Counted from the first letter of the stretch, positions 22,679 through 34,552 are shown. The stretch: 64,000 nucleotides of DNA from Sequoia sempervirens (GCA_007258455.2 VDFB02254908.1:59333-123332), one strand, 5' to 3'. Made by a program: numbers and translations. The notes: generated from the sequence alone by a model not told the origin.

Positions 22679-23269
22679 CTATAGAATTTGAAAAAGTAAA
22701 GCATCCTCACTCTGAAGTTGTGAGAATGGATCATTTTGAAGCATCATTAATTGAGCCAATGAATTGGCTTCTTTAGTTTCTTCCCCAATATTTGTCCAAA
22801 CAGGTTGGGACAAATCTAGTTGAGGTCTAGCAGGTGGATACAGAGCCAATCTTATTGTGGACTGCCCATAAAAAATGGTCATATCTCTAGAACGACATCC
22901 TATAAAAGCATCAACAGTTGCTAACCATGGTCTACCAAGGATAACTGGATACCCTCCTAAAGTTGCCTTAACTAATAATATTGTGAAATTAGCTGGATAC
23001 TCCCAAGATTCAAGAGTGACAATTACATCTTCCACCATCCCATCAGGTTTAACTATGGAGCTATCTGCAAGCTGCAGAACTGTGGGTGTAGACCTAATGT
23101 TTGAAATGTTCAAGGAGTCCATAGTATGCTTTGTCATGACATTAATGGCAGCACCTAAGTCAATCAAAATATTTTTTACAATTTGGCCATTTATATGTAT
23201 CTGCACTACAGGACTTCCAAGGTCAATATACTTTGGGATGACTACATTTCCCAACATTATATCAGCCAA
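22679..23269 (-). pseudogene. Ty3/gypsy aspartic protease
   Basis: 196 codons are open. Near residues 26-46 it reads VQIHINGQIVKNILIDLGAA, so the active site is D-L-G-A, a variant used by Athila-type elements in place of DTG/DSG. VTLESWEYPANFTILLVKA and LGGYPVILGRPWLATVDAFI follow, the usual conserved C-terminal protease segment (ILGRPWL). It lies between gag and RT in the same orientation. A stop upstream at about 23,292 cuts the fusion to gag. Confidence 0.9.
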
Positions 23270-23491
23270 TTTACCTAAGACATGAATTGTTTAAGGATCC
23301 TTTTTCTTTTGTCCAGGCTTCTTCAAACAGCCCTCTTTAATAGCTTTTTCAAAAATGGGAATATCTTTAATAGCCTGAAATAAAGGGATTTGAATTTGTA
23401 CATTCTTGAGCTGATCCAGAATGTCAAAAGTGGGTTCTTCCATGGATTTAAATATAGTACTTTGCATCCTCTGAGGAAAAGGTGGTTTTTC

Positions 23492-25159
23492 TTAACTTTG
23501 CAAAATAGGCTCCTTAGAAACCGTATCAGTTATAGGCATATGCTCAGTAGAAATAGCAGGTGCAGTAGATTCTTCAAGGGGAGAATCTGGTATTTCAGTA
23601 ATTAGAGGCGATTTTGGAGCAGGTAGAGTGGTTCCAGACCTCAAATGAATATCATTTAGGTTTAAGGCATAAGCTTGATATTGGTTGGCTTCAGCAAGAT
23701 ATGCAGGTTGTTGTGGCTGCTGCTGTTGCTTATTATTGGGATTTGGAAATGGCTGGGCAGGCATAGGCATTTGTTTTGGAGGTCCAATATTTGTGGCAGT
23801 TGCTACAGGAGGCGGCATAAGGGCCTATCGTTGTGGTTGTGGAAGTTGCAGGAATCCAGGGGACTAGTTTTTTCATTGTTGAGGACCTCTCTATTAAGGA
23901 TTTTACTGCCAATTACCTGAAGGTGGGGTCCATTGTCCTTGTGGCTGCTGCCAACCTTGTTGAGGAGATTGCCATTGCGGGGTTTGATAATTAGGCCAAC
24001 TTGGCTGAGGTGGATTCCAAGGTGGTGGTGGTCCGTATGCAGGTTACCATTGGTTATTATAGTTAGAATAAGGATTACCAAAAGTTAAAGGATCTTGAGG
24101 CATACCTTGTCTTTGGGCCCATGGTCTCCTTTGTGCAACAAAGAACACTTAATCATCATCACCTTCTATTGGCTTGAAGTCAGTAGGTAGTTGCTTAGCT
24201 TCCAAATTAGCCACCATCTTGCATCTGCAGTCATGTTTCTTCTATCTACAGTATGGACAGAATTTAGCCAAAACTGCCTCAGCTTCCTCATGTTTCTTCT
24301 GAGCTTGCATAGTGTCCAGTTATGTAGCCATATTATTAATGATGTCCTGCTTGAAGTCAAATAGAAAATTTGTTATCTCCATCCGGGAAACTCCACCAGA
24401 AGAAGACTTCCCCACTGTAGTATGATGACCTCGACCTTTCTTAACTATTGCTTGAGAGTAGTTAAAACATATTTTCTTTATATCATCCCAAGGTAGTTGG
24501 GTTATATCACCTCCTCCTATTAGGTCCAGGGCATCTATATAAACATCACTGATTCCCCTTAGAAAGAGTAGTTTTTGAGAGTCCTCGTTGAGAGTATAGT
24601 TTGAGTTCATTTTTAGTGAAAACAAAAATCTAGAAATATAATCTTCTAGACTTTCATCCTCCTTCTGCTGAATTCAGAATATGTCATCACCTTTGCTAGC
24701 ACTTTTACAATATTCCTTATACTTTTCAAGGAATTTCGTCTGCATGGCTGCCCAACTATCAACAAAGCCTCTTCCCAGACTCATGAACCATCTGAGAGCT
24801 CCCTCCTTCAAGGTGGAAGGAAATAACTTCAGTTTATGAGCATCTAAGTTGTAGTCATAACTACAACAGAGGACATCAAACTCAAATAGAAAAGTTTCCG
24901 GGTCCTCCATAACTAAGCCATAGAACTTGGGAAGCAATGAAGAGGGAATATTTTTAAGATTGTCAGTATCTCTCTGGGGAACAATGGGAAACTCAAACGC
25001 TGGAGGTGGATTAGGTGGATTATTTTCCATGTTTGCTTGCTGGAATAACATAGAAAATGGATTTTCCTCAGGTTTGTTGTCAGCTGGGTCAAATGGTAGT
25101 TCAACAAACAGGTTTTTAGGGAGGAACCTTCCCAGTGCATCTCTTCTTCTTCTATGCAT
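23492..25159 (-). pseudogene. Ty3/gypsy gag
   Basis: It opens MHRRRRDALGRFLPKN at 25,159. The capsid-like domain contains IPSSLLPKFYGLVMEDPETF, LKLFPSTLKEGALRWFMSLG and SWAAMQTKFLEKY (Retrotrans_gag type), and LLFLRGISDVYIDALDLI in the next open part (24,625-24,320). A cysteine-rich segment (CPYCR, then KKHDCRCKM) follows near 24,230. The tail is a P/Q/N-rich stretch (QWQSPQQGWQQPQGQW, then MPMPAQPFPNPNNKQQQQ). Several in-frame stops and a frame change break it. Confidence 0.92.
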
Positions 25160-25259
25160 GCAATATTATGAATGGTGGTTTGAAAGATTTTGAAAATTTC
25201 TGACTAACAAACTAAACTAATGCTAAAAATGACTTATGAAAAATTCTTAGCTAGACACC

Positions 25260-25278
25260 ATCCCTGGCAACAGCGCCA
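25260..25278 (-). other. Primer binding site matching plant tRNA-Asp(GUC)
   Basis: The minus strand reads TGGCGCTGTTGCCAGGGAT four bases after the LTR end. The complement of the plant tRNA-Asp 3' end, TGGCGCCGTTGCCGGGGAT, differs at two positions, both explainable as CpG deamination. This PBS type is common in Athila/Tat elements. Confidence 0.85.
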
Positions 25279-25282
25279 AAAA

Positions 25283-26589
25283 TGGTCGTGCCCACAAAAG
25301 GATATGAAAATCAAAGTAAAATGTTTCCTAGGAATTAGACATTCCAACAGGTGACTAATATCTTTCTATGGACATTCATTTACTTGTCAAATCAGGGGAC
25401 GTATACTTTAAATGGTGCAACACAATATATGCACTAAGAACTGGTTTCGGTCAAAACTTAGCAGAAATAAATACTAGAAAGGAATTCTATCTATGCTACA
25501 GGAAGGTAATGCAAAGTTCTTTAACTCAACTATAATTTAATTAAAACAGAAACCATAATAGCTACGACTGAAACACAAACTATGAACTGGCCTTATGTTG
25601 CAGGAACAGGCACAAGGATGGATTCCCTATGCTGCAGGAGCAATATAAGACTGAGTTTGTATGAAAACTTCAAAGATGAAAGCTAACTGAAGATCAACAG
25701 AAAAGAACAGCTAACTAACTAGCTACAGATACTTACTAAGTGTGCCCCCTTAGCAAGCATCTACTGATTACATAGGTGCTGAACTCAGAACTTCATCAAA
25801 CTTTACTCATGAAAACAGAATGGTATACATTGTTTTGTTGATATGGAAACTAACAAAAAACTTTTTCTCTTGTCAAACAGATTCTTCTTTTTATTATCAT
25901 ACTGATTCTTACATGATATCTGCTATCACTATGCTTCTATCTTACTCTAACTATCATCTCCTTCCTCACTCGCGTAGGAGGAGTACTTTATTTAAAATCA
26001 GGAGAGAAACTAACTAACTAACCCTATCAAAGAAAGACGTGGAAGTAAAGTGTATCCCAAGATCAAGGAACAAACTTCATAAATGAATTTATGCATTCAA
26101 CCTGATCTGGAGAGAATCTAGCGCTCCACTCTTTCCAGATTGACTGTCATTAAAAATATTTTCCAACGGTTTCGGTCAAAGAGTCTTTTCCAGAGCTTCC
26201 TTGAAGTCGTGCAGGAAATAGACTTTATTGCAAGGCCGAGATCGGTTGTGCTTGACTCAATCATACTTCTTCAACAACCTGCGAAAAAAAAGGTAACAAA
26301 TACGAAAGAAAAGGCATATGGCACATACACGATATTCATTCATTAATCACATATTTAAATCTATTTCATCATTCAAAAATTGTATGCGATATACCAGTCA
26401 TTTAAGGAGTCAACGGGGTAATAAATGTAGTCAAGTCAACACAATAAGCTGCAGGAATATAAAAATATTTTGCTACAGGATATCCCAATAAAAGGTTTCA
26501 TCAGAGTTTAAACAACCACAAATAACAAAAGTAAAGATATTAAAAGTCCATCATAATATCCAAACTATGAGCACATTTTAAGCTCTTCA
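25283..26589 (-). repeat. 5' LTR of the gypsy element
   Basis: The 1,307 bp LTR is collinear with 15,136-16,443. The plus strand runs from TGGTCGTGCCC to AGCTCTTCA. The outer edge was fixed by the TGTGT target duplication at 26,590-26,594. Confidence 0.92.
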
Positions 26590-26594
26590 TGTGT
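26590..26594 (+). other. Target-site duplication TGTGT, right
   Basis: It is followed by AATGTGATCCCCCATG, the same text that follows the single TGTGT at the empty site 34,504-34,508. Confidence 0.9.
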
Positions 26595-27160
26595 AATGTG
26601 ATCCCCCATGTTTTTTTTATGTTCTCTCTCTTTGTAGCATTCTCCTCTTTGTACCTTAATTCTTCTATATGTTGTACGTCGCTTTTTCCTTTTTCTCTTC
26701 TTGTGTTTTCCTTTTGGGGATGACACAAGGCATTGAGACATTCCTTTCTCTTTCATGTTGAACCAAAAGGCTATTCTTTCTCTTTTCCATTTTCTTTTGT
26801 CTTTTTCTTATTTTTTCCTTTTGTGGATGATGCAAGGCATTGAGAAATTCATGTCCCTTTCATGTTGACCAACAAGGATTTTTATTTTTCTTTTCCTTTT
26901 TCTTTTGTCTTTTTCTTGTGTTTTCCTTCTAGGGATGATGCAAGGCATTGAGACATTCATGTCTCCTTCATGTTGACCACAAATTCTTTCCTCTTTATTT
27001 CACTTTTTATTTTTCATTTAGGCTTGTGTTTTCCTTTTGGGAGGATGCAAAGTGTCGATACATCCTATGTATCTTCCATGTTGACTCAAAAGAATCTTTC
27101 TTTTTCTTTGTTTTCACTCTTTGTGTCATTCTTCCATGTATTTGCATTTTGAAATGATGA
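26595..27160 (+). repeat. Continuation of family G; pyrimidine-rich tandem array, 4 units of 105-113 bp
   Basis: After the gypsy insertion the G element resumes (AATGTGATCCCCCATG, as at 34,509). From about 26,700 there are four units, each with TTTTCCTTTTGGGGATGA, GCAAGGCATTGAGACATTC and CATGTTGACC, separated by T/C-rich stretches; they open near 26,703, 26,815, 26,920 and 27,025. The plus strand is strongly pyrimidine-rich. No protein is recognised. It may be an untranslated tract of the retroelement. Confidence 0.75.
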
Positions 27161-28440
27161 CAGTTCCAAGCTCTCTAAAAACATTGCAGCAAAGAACATG
27201 TTGTCCCCAAATACATAAATCCCTTATGTTTATGTATAGCTGCAGACCTCATACTTCTAGTGCAATTGTTAATAAATAATAAATTAAATATAGCCAATGG
27301 CTATTTAATTTATTGGATACGATTTATGAAGTGATGCCTTCACTTGTATTTATTTATGTTTGTTAAGGCTGACATCATCTATATTATTTTCAAGATGCTT
27401 AGAATAACAAATCTATATTATCTTAAACAACTTAAATGATGATATGATGTGAGATGGATGAGATTGATGTTGTGATATGATGTGATTATGCAAATGTATG
27501 ATTTATGTAGATGCTTAGACTAACAGATCTATATTAAGATGATGATTATGCATGTCAGATAATATGCAGAATATTGATGGTTTGTGGATGCAGGATGGAT
27601 GCACTGGTGATGATGATTAACAATTCATGACGTGATGTTAGTGTGGAAAATAAGACATCAGGTGATTGCAAGACGATCCAACAAGTCCATGATCTGATGA
27701 GACTTTATGATAGATGATGATGATTTGCTTATCATGGATTGTGATTTTAAAAGGGCTGCTTACCTTATGTTTGATAACACACGTAGGTACGATGCATCAA
27801 GGTATAAAGAACAAGCATGGCATTGTACCTAGTGTGATGGAATTTGACTCAACAAATAGATAGGAGTATTCTTGTTCACACTTGACATACAAAAACCTTG
27901 CAAGGACGTACCTAACAAAGTAATTATTCACCAAGTTATTTTACAAGAACATCTAGCAAGCACAGCAGAAAAAAGGATAATGATCATTTCCCCATTCCTA
28001 TCTCTCTAAATCCTTTGTTTGGATATCATTGAGAGATCCTTGGAATAAGCACAATAAGATAAATCAAAAGAAAAAAAACCATGTACGCAAACAAGTCAAT
28101 GTTCTTCATACCTTCGGCTAGAGGGATGTGTTTTGAAGGGATAAGAATCCAAGTGATATCCAAAAATGATTCCCATTGTTGAAACGATATATCCTAGGAC
28201 ATGCATTGTATAGGAAGATGATGGTTTGATAAGCTGATTGGTAGGCTGTTGATATAATGTTGATTGTCATGTTTGAAAATGATCAGGAGTTTGATTTTGT
28301 GTTCAATGGTTTGTTGTTTGCTTTTGATTTCATGATTGAAGCTTTGCTTTTGTCAATTGTTGTGATTGTTTCTATTTGTTTTTCCAAAGGGTGAGGGTGA
28401 CAATCAATTTATTATGGATGATTGATTATTTTGAGTGAAA
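27161..28440. other. No gene recognised; retroelement-like AT/GAT-rich spacer
   Basis: The sequence contains a direct repeat of AGATGCTTAGA-TAACA about 120 bp apart (near 27,390 and 27,509). It also has a 17-18 bp stem hairpin at 27,278-27,316 (AATAAATTAAATATAGCCA with its complement). No open frame of interest was found. Confidence 0.45.
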
Positions 28441-28890
28441 GCGAGATTAGACGGATGAATTTTTTCAAATATTTGGATTTTTTTGACGTTTTGAAATGTT
28501 TTGAGGTTGTTTTTGGTGTTTTTGAGATTTTCAAATGTTTTAATTTTTGATTTTATTTTTATTTATTTTTTTAATGTTTTGGGGTTTTGTGTCTTTTGAA
28601 TGTTTTGGATTTTGATGTTTTTTGATTTTTTGGATTTTGATGTTTTTCAATGTTTTTGGATTTTGTGGTTTTGAATGTTTTTGGATTTTGATGTTTTTTG
28701 AATGTTTTTGGATTTTGATGTCTCGGGGGCTGATCAAAGATTAGCCTTGCCTACGTTTAAGCTCAAAGACGACGTAGTTTAGATTCCAATGTTTTTGACA
28801 TTTTTCAATTTTTTTGAGTGTTTTGTTTTATTTTTTTGATGTTTTAGATGTTTTTGGATTTTCTGATTTTCTAATGGTTTTTTGGATTTT
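28440..28890. repeat. T-rich minisatellite, units of about 25 bp (TTTTTGGATTTTGATG)
   Basis: Many degenerate copies of GTTTTTGGATTTTGATGTTT are interrupted around 28,728-28,790 by a non-repeat segment (TCTCGGGGGCTGATC). The minus strand gives a spurious K/Q/N-rich open frame (28,737-28,540) with KIQKHSKN repeats, a product of the repeat. Confidence 0.8.
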
Positions 28891-28992
28891 CACATGATTT
28901 TGACAATTTGGATATGGATATGTGTGATGATACCAGTGCTCTATTTGGGGATTTTGCTAAAAACCAAGCTAAGGTTAACTGATCAGACTGAT

Positions 28993-29159
28993 GGATTGAT
29001 GATAATGATAACATTGTTGAGGATACACAACAATGCAAGGATTTGATTAATTAGGATTGATGATGATAACATTGTTGAGGATGCACAACAATGCAAAGAT
29101 TGATTGATCCGGATTGATGATGAATCATTATTGAGGATGCACAACAATGTAACAAGGAT
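28993..29159. repeat. Tandem repeat, 3 units of about 57-61 bp
   Basis: Units start near 28,993, 29,054 and 29,111, each with GGATTGATGAT followed by GTTGAGGAT.CACAACAATG. They are non-coding. Confidence 0.85.
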
Positions 29160-30900
29160 ATCCTGAGATGATTTTTTGATTGGATTTGATTGATCATGAT
29201 TGATGAAGCTTGATTTGGAACAAAAGATGTTTGAATGATTTGATGTGATGTTTGACATGCAAATTAGATGTGATTGATAGTGATTTTTTGGATCGATGTT
29301 CGATGAAAGATGAAGACTGATAAGGAACATCTTCTCGTCAAAATATGCCATGGGCTAGTGATTTGGATTTTTGTTCACAAGTGGTTTGACCAATTTGATT
29401 TCACGTTTGCTAATGTTTGGATTGCCACATAAGTTGGAGGATATAGATCAAGATTTATTCCTAAAGCGAGATGTAAATATCTGCCCCCAGTGTCTAGCAA
29501 TGTATGGAATGTCATGGATGGATGCTTGGATAGGCATGTGGATGGATGGATATGGATTATCTTGTGATAAGATGATGTGTTTGGATAAAGGATGCTCATT
29601 TGGATAATGCGTCATAGCTCAGATACTACTGAGTGGGATAGGATCAATGAAAATGGACCATGTCAAGATGTGTACCATTAGCAAGTGTAAAGTGTGCACC
29701 AATCTTTTTCAAGATCAAGATAACTCGGGCTATGGATGTAGATGGATGAAAATGGATTGGATATATGGTTCATGGATGAATGGATTTATTATGGATAAGA
29801 TGGATGGAATGTTGGCTTTATTATGGATGGGATGAGACGCTTTCACCTGAACTGGCCCACGTAAATGCTCGATTCCACACATGATGCCTATTTTCTAGGT
29901 TTTCATCATGGTCTTGCCCAAAGCACCGCACATGCGATTTTCACTAGAGAATGATCTCTTTTTCTCTTTACTGTTTTCAATCCTTTTTCTAATTTTTTGA
30001 ATTTTTTTCTTTTTTGATTTTTTTGATTTTTTTGAAAGATTTTAAGCTCATGCTGAAGCACAAGGTGTTGTGGATGTAGATGCCCCTATCATAATGTGCC
30101 ATCGATATCCTGCTTGAAGGAGTTGCTTTGCTAAGATACGTGTACTTGAATGCAACTTTTGAGATTCTTGATTTGCTTTATTGATATTAGGATTAACTTT
30201 GTCTCTGTGCACCCATCATGATAGAGTACCTTCAGAATCCTTATGATGAAGGATTGTTGCCAATACTTGGTCAATGTGATAACTAGATATCATGTGTGGA
30301 GGCGTGGATGGAGTGTGTTTAGGGATAAGAGATGGATTGGTTGACAGCTTGGAATCTTTGATTCTCCAAACTTGGGAAGATGAACAATGATGGGTGGATA
30401 CGAAAGTGTGTGTGGAATTAGGACCAACTGCTTGATATCCCTTGTACGTTGCTTGAAAAGCCTACTTTTTATTTTGTGGACATCTTTGATGGATACTTTT
30501 CCCTCTTTTATTTTTCCCCACATTTTCTTTGACTGATGGAGTTTGATAATGATGATCTTTCTTTGTATTCTTTGGTATCCATTTATATTTGTCCATTACA
30601 CTTCTCAACTTATTTTGCTTTGATAACATTCTTCGTACTTTGATTCAACTCTTCCTTTTGACATTGGTCCCAATTTGTGGATGGGGTGATGGGTGGATGA
30701 AGATTCATGGCATGTCTAGTTGTTGTATTGAAACTAGTTTCATCATAAGGACTCTTTGTACTCCCTATGTTGACGTTTGCTTGAGACAAAGTTGCCCCCA
30801 GTATTATGGAAGTAGTACCTTCATGATTTGATTTTGCCTATTCTGAGAGCTCTTTCTTAGAGTGCATTCTCTGATAAATGAGCATGGTAGATGATTTTAT
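29160..30900. other. No gene recognised; ATGGATGG-rich spacer
   Basis: The stretch has scattered ATGGATGG and GATTGATGA strings and a T-rich run (29,960-30,040). Short frames on both strands are biased by these repeats and carry no domain. Confidence 0.4.
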
Positions 30901-32455
30901 TTCGATTGGATGCTCCACTAACTCTGAACTATATTGTTCTATCTGACTTGTTTCCTTGAGTGGATAATATTGGATATCCGCATACCTAATGTCTTCAGTC
31001 TAGATTTTGGATATATCTGATCTTGATGTTGACAACTCATTTTGACTATAGGAATCAATAATCTTCTCCTTTTGTGTAATAATATCAGGAGTAAAGGAAT
31101 CCTATTCTGAATGAAGATCATCTACGTGTCCATCCACATAAAGCATCTCATGGGTAGATGGAGGAGTATGTTCTACATAGATATGATCATCTTGCATAGA
31201 TAGGAGAGTGCCCATTAGATTATTGTAGTATCTTGAAGATACAAATTATTAATCTTGAAAGATTTTGGGGTTGCTTTCAACATGCTTTGGATCAAGTTCT
31301 TGACATGGGTCAGTTTCAAAGGATGGATTGCTTACAAAGGGTTCTTGGATGTTTTCATTAGACATGGTAAGTGGTTAAATACCCTCAAGTGTCAAGTTCA
31401 GGGTTCCTTCAGTATCTGTAACCATGCCTTAGAAAGGACCATTGCTAGACCTTGGTGAAATATTTTGATCATGCTTTGAAATAAATTCTTGAGATATGTC
31501 CTCTAACTCATAAGGCAATGTAGAGACATTTTCAACATGATCATAGGTGAACAGATCGTGCATTATGTCAATAGGATCAAATAATCCTAACACTCCTTGA
31601 AAGAGATCACTAAAAAGTGGCTCTTGATGTATGGTGAGTTGATCATCAGATGGGGTGGAAACATCTTCAAGGTGCTTGTCGATGGAGAGATCTTGATCAT
31701 TATTTTCAACAATTGTGATGGAGGGATTTCCAATGTCTTCAACCAAAGGGTCAAATAATGTTGACATTTCTTGAATTGGATCATTGCCGAGTATTGTTGG
31801 TGCATTTTGATCATGATTGAAAAGTGACTTTTGACATATGTTGATTTGATCATTGGATGAAGTAGACATAGCTTCAAGGTGCTCAGTGATGGATTGATCT
31901 TGATCCTTGTTCTCAACAATTGTCATTTTTTGTGTTTGTGCTTGTGTTTGTTGGGTAGCTTGAGAGGCTTGTTACACTTGTTGAGCTTGTGTTGCTTGTT
32001 GTGTGGCTAGATATTGTTGGATGGCCTTTTGGTAGGCATGGTGAGCTTTTAGCACAATGTCATATTGTCTTGCTGCGTTTGGTTTTGGTGGTAGTGGTGG
32101 TGGATTCATAATTGTGTTGGATGTAGTGATGAGTGATTGAGATACGCTTGGAGTAATTGTGAGGGTTTGAGATATGATGGGTGTGATAGTGGTGGTTGGA
32201 ATGACTGAAGGGATAGTGATGGTCGGAATGACTAAGGTGATAGGTGCTTGGGAGACTACATTTTGATTTGTCAGGATTGATGTTGTCATTTGATTAGATA
32301 CCCTTTGTTGGTGTGATGTCAATGGTATATTCAAAGGATTTGATGTGATGGCTTGATTGGTGTTAGGTGGATTGATTTGGATGGAGTGATTAGTGCTAGG
32401 TAAAGGGGGAAAACCTAAATCAAGGAATGATGCTGATATGGGTAATGGTGGTGCA
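30900..32455 (-). pseudogene. Q/N/P-rich coding remnant with internal repeats (unclassified retroelement)
   Basis: The minus strand is open from about 32,455 to 31,429 except for one TAA near 31,970. It begins with a P/N/T/I-rich part (SQAPITLVIPTITIPSVIPT, NPPPLPPKPNAARQYDIVL), then a Q-rich stretch (QQYLATQQATQAQQV). Next come two related blocks of about 58 residues, each with ITIVEN.DQD.SI..HLE and STS.DDQ..I.Q..LF, followed by similar acidic text down to about 30,900 in broken frames. I do not recognise the family. Low-complexity composition and neighbouring LTR-like sequence suggest a gag-adjacent ORF of a large retroelement. Confidence 0.5.
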
Positions 32456-32619
32456 GATCATTATCCAAATCCAATCAAACCAATCAAAATCAAACCCTAA
32501 GTCTAGCATTGATCCAAAGTCCCTAAAACGTTCAACTCTCATATCATTCACCCCTTTCATCCTTCGTCTCATCATTAGTCCTAAGAACCTTTTCAACAAG
32601 GTCAAAACACAAGAGGAAC

Positions 32620-33018
32620 ATGGAATACAAACTTGATCCATACATCATGAGTTATCCAAGTCAACTAAGTTATCAAAGCCTTCCGAAACCAATGGATTAT
32701 CAACACTCACATCTATACAAACCGTACATGGGATCATTACCTTTGACAAATTATATCAATAGTACAACAAATGAGAGTATACCCAAATCAAAGATTGGAA
32801 CACATTTCCCAATGGTAGATCTAAATCCAAACCTACAAATCCACCAACCAAATAATAAATTCATCAGCCTTCAAATGAACAACATCATCCCATCAAATCC
32901 CAACATGCCAAATGTGAATCTACCAAACGTCATCCCACCAAATCCATACATCCCAAATATGAACATGCCAAGTATAAGTTTTCCAAACATGAACATTTTG
33001 AATCCAAACTTGAGGTAA
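32620..33018 (+). pseudogene. N/P/M-rich ORF with repeated PNMPN motifs (unclassified)
   Basis: The 132-residue frame starts MEYKLDPYIMSYPSQLSYQS and ends with short repeats such as NPNMPNVNLPNVIPPNPYIP and NMNMPSISFPNMN. It has no domain. Composition resembles the minus-strand remnant just to its left, so the two may be parts of one gene brought into opposite orientation, or chance products of repeats. Its 3' end passes directly into an S-type LTR block. Confidence 0.4.
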
Positions 33019-33420
33019 TATTCCTCAAAGATGCCATGTTGATGGAAAATGTTGGATTTAATAAATCAATAAATTGATTTATTTGTGCAAGTGGCAAAAT
33101 CTAGAGAATGTGATGGGTGATTAGGTTAGGCTAATTAGGATTAGATTAGCTTAATGATGATTAGGTGAGTTTGACCAATTTGACTCAAATATTTGGATTT
33201 ATCTAAATCAAAGAGGGATGGAATATGACTTTAGGCTTTTAATTAAATAAAGTTTAGTTTATTTAATTAAAGGATGATGATGCAAGATAAAGGTTAATTA
33301 ATGAAGTGTTAGGATTTGATTGATTTATTTAAATGATGTAATGATGAAGTGGATTTATGAAATGAAAGTTATTTGATTAAACTATTGGATTGACATGTAT
33401 GCATATTTTGTGTGTCTACA
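33005..33420 (-). repeat. Family S LTR block, ends TGTCTACA at 33,420
   Basis: It follows 235-640 closely at the start (ATTCCTCAAAGATGCCATG) and then AT islands, and ends TGTCTACA. It abuts a family G fragment at 33,421 without spacer, so it is inserted in, or recombined with, that element. Confidence 0.65.
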
Positions 33421-34552
33421 CCTTGAAGCTAATTCATCCTTTTATCCATCCATGAAACAATAAGACCTTCCTACAGTACCACCTCATGATATTTTTAGTT
33501 AGTTACATCTTGAAACAAATGATGAACCTAAGTTACCTACACATGTTTTAACTAGTTCTTCTAAACACACATTCAATCAACCATTTTATGATAACAAAGT
33601 AACCAATACTCCAATCAATCTTGAAGAAACCTATGGAAAATGTTTTACCATTTACAGAAAACAAGGATGTGACAAAACCATTGAATATTGCATTCATCAA
33701 CTCTTAGAACAAAAACCAAAGGATGAAAATACAACGAGATTAGGTTATCAAAATCCCTCTCATAATAACCAGCCTCCTAGAAATATCTATAGCTTCAGGA
33801 TGATGGCATGGCAATCTTTGATTTCCCTCCCAATATAAATGTCCTTCTTCCTCAAGAGCACCCCTTGATTGATACCAATGAAAAGGATGCAAGGATCACT
33901 TTGGGTCCTCCTCCTTCCATTCAAGAAAAGGGTGAATGTAGCAAACACAAGAGGTCTTATAAGTTACAAAAAGTCAAGTTTCCTCTCCATCCACCACCTG
34001 AATGTGAATGGAAATTGCAAATAATTTTAAACAAAGGACTCATATTATTACCACCTATGAATAGGTTGCTGATATATCCTAAATATGCCAATGTTCCACA
34101 TTGTGCATATCGTCACGTTCTTGGACATAGAAGTGATGAGTGTCATCAATTGAAAGAAATATTGAATAGGTATCATTTTTATGTTGATAATTCCTATCCA
34201 ATAATTCCATAAAGCACTTTCCAACTCCTTTTCATGTCATAGTTGTAGAACATTCTATTCTCATTATTGCATGACCTTTCCCATCACTTACCTTAGCTCA
34301 TTCTTTCCTTGCACCTAGTGGGGACAAGACATTGCTAGCCTTGTCCTAGTAATGCATTTTCCATTTCCCTTAGCTACATTATTCACCTTCCACTTATACT
34401 AACTAAGATCGGGAGATGGATGACTTGCTCGATGGTTAACTCACATTTTGCTCACTAGTCTTTTGCATTTTCATTTTCTCTTTTACTTTTATGTGTTTGC
34501 ATGTGTGTAATGTGATCCCCCATTTTTTTTTTTATGTTCTCTCTCTTTGATG
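33421..34552 (+). mobile_element. Family G fragment, copy 2 (plus), with empty gypsy site
   Basis: It is collinear with 14,046-15,135 and then with 26,595 onward, passing straight through TGTGT at 34,504-34,508 where the other copy carries the 11.45 kb gypsy element. It starts abruptly at 33,421 after an S LTR and ends at about 34,552, where HMGB-like sequence begins. Confidence 0.85.
33808..34212 (+). pseudogene. Family G gag-like ORF with zinc knuckle, copy 2
   Basis: The 134 codons are collinear with 14,436-14,840. The knuckle reads HCAYRHVLGHRSDECHQLKE, so all four metal-binding positions (C, H, H, C) are kept except that the second position is R-H instead of H-H. Both copies end in the same YPIIP stop. 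Retention of length and knuckle in two copies argues for a real, formerly coding segment. Confidence 0.65.

Larger units (their letters stand above)
15136..26589 (-). mobile_element. Ty3/gypsy retrotransposon, structurally complete, minus strand
   Basis: The 11,454 bp element is bounded by two 1.3 kb LTRs (15,136-16,443 and 25,283-26,589), each running TG...CA on the plus strand, with TGTGT target duplications. On the minus strand the order is LTR, tRNA-Asp PBS, gag, protease, RT/RNase H, integrase, a 3.3 kb extra region, PPT, LTR. The PR-RT-IN order, PBS type, size and extra 3' region fit the plant Athila/Tat lineage. It is dead: catalytic YMDD of RT is YMND, and many CAG or TGG codons have become stops. 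It is inserted into a family G element. Confidence 0.93.

Noticed and set aside
22875..23285. 136-codon plus-strand open frame
   Set aside because: It is the antisense shadow of the gypsy protease ORF.
27278..27316. Hairpin as a microRNA precursor
   Set aside because: The stem is only 17-18 bp, AT-rich and without an extended foldback; more likely a chance palindrome.
28540..28737. K/Q/N/H-rich open frame on the minus strand
   Set aside because: It is generated by the 25 bp T-rich minisatellite; there are no stops because of repeat composition.
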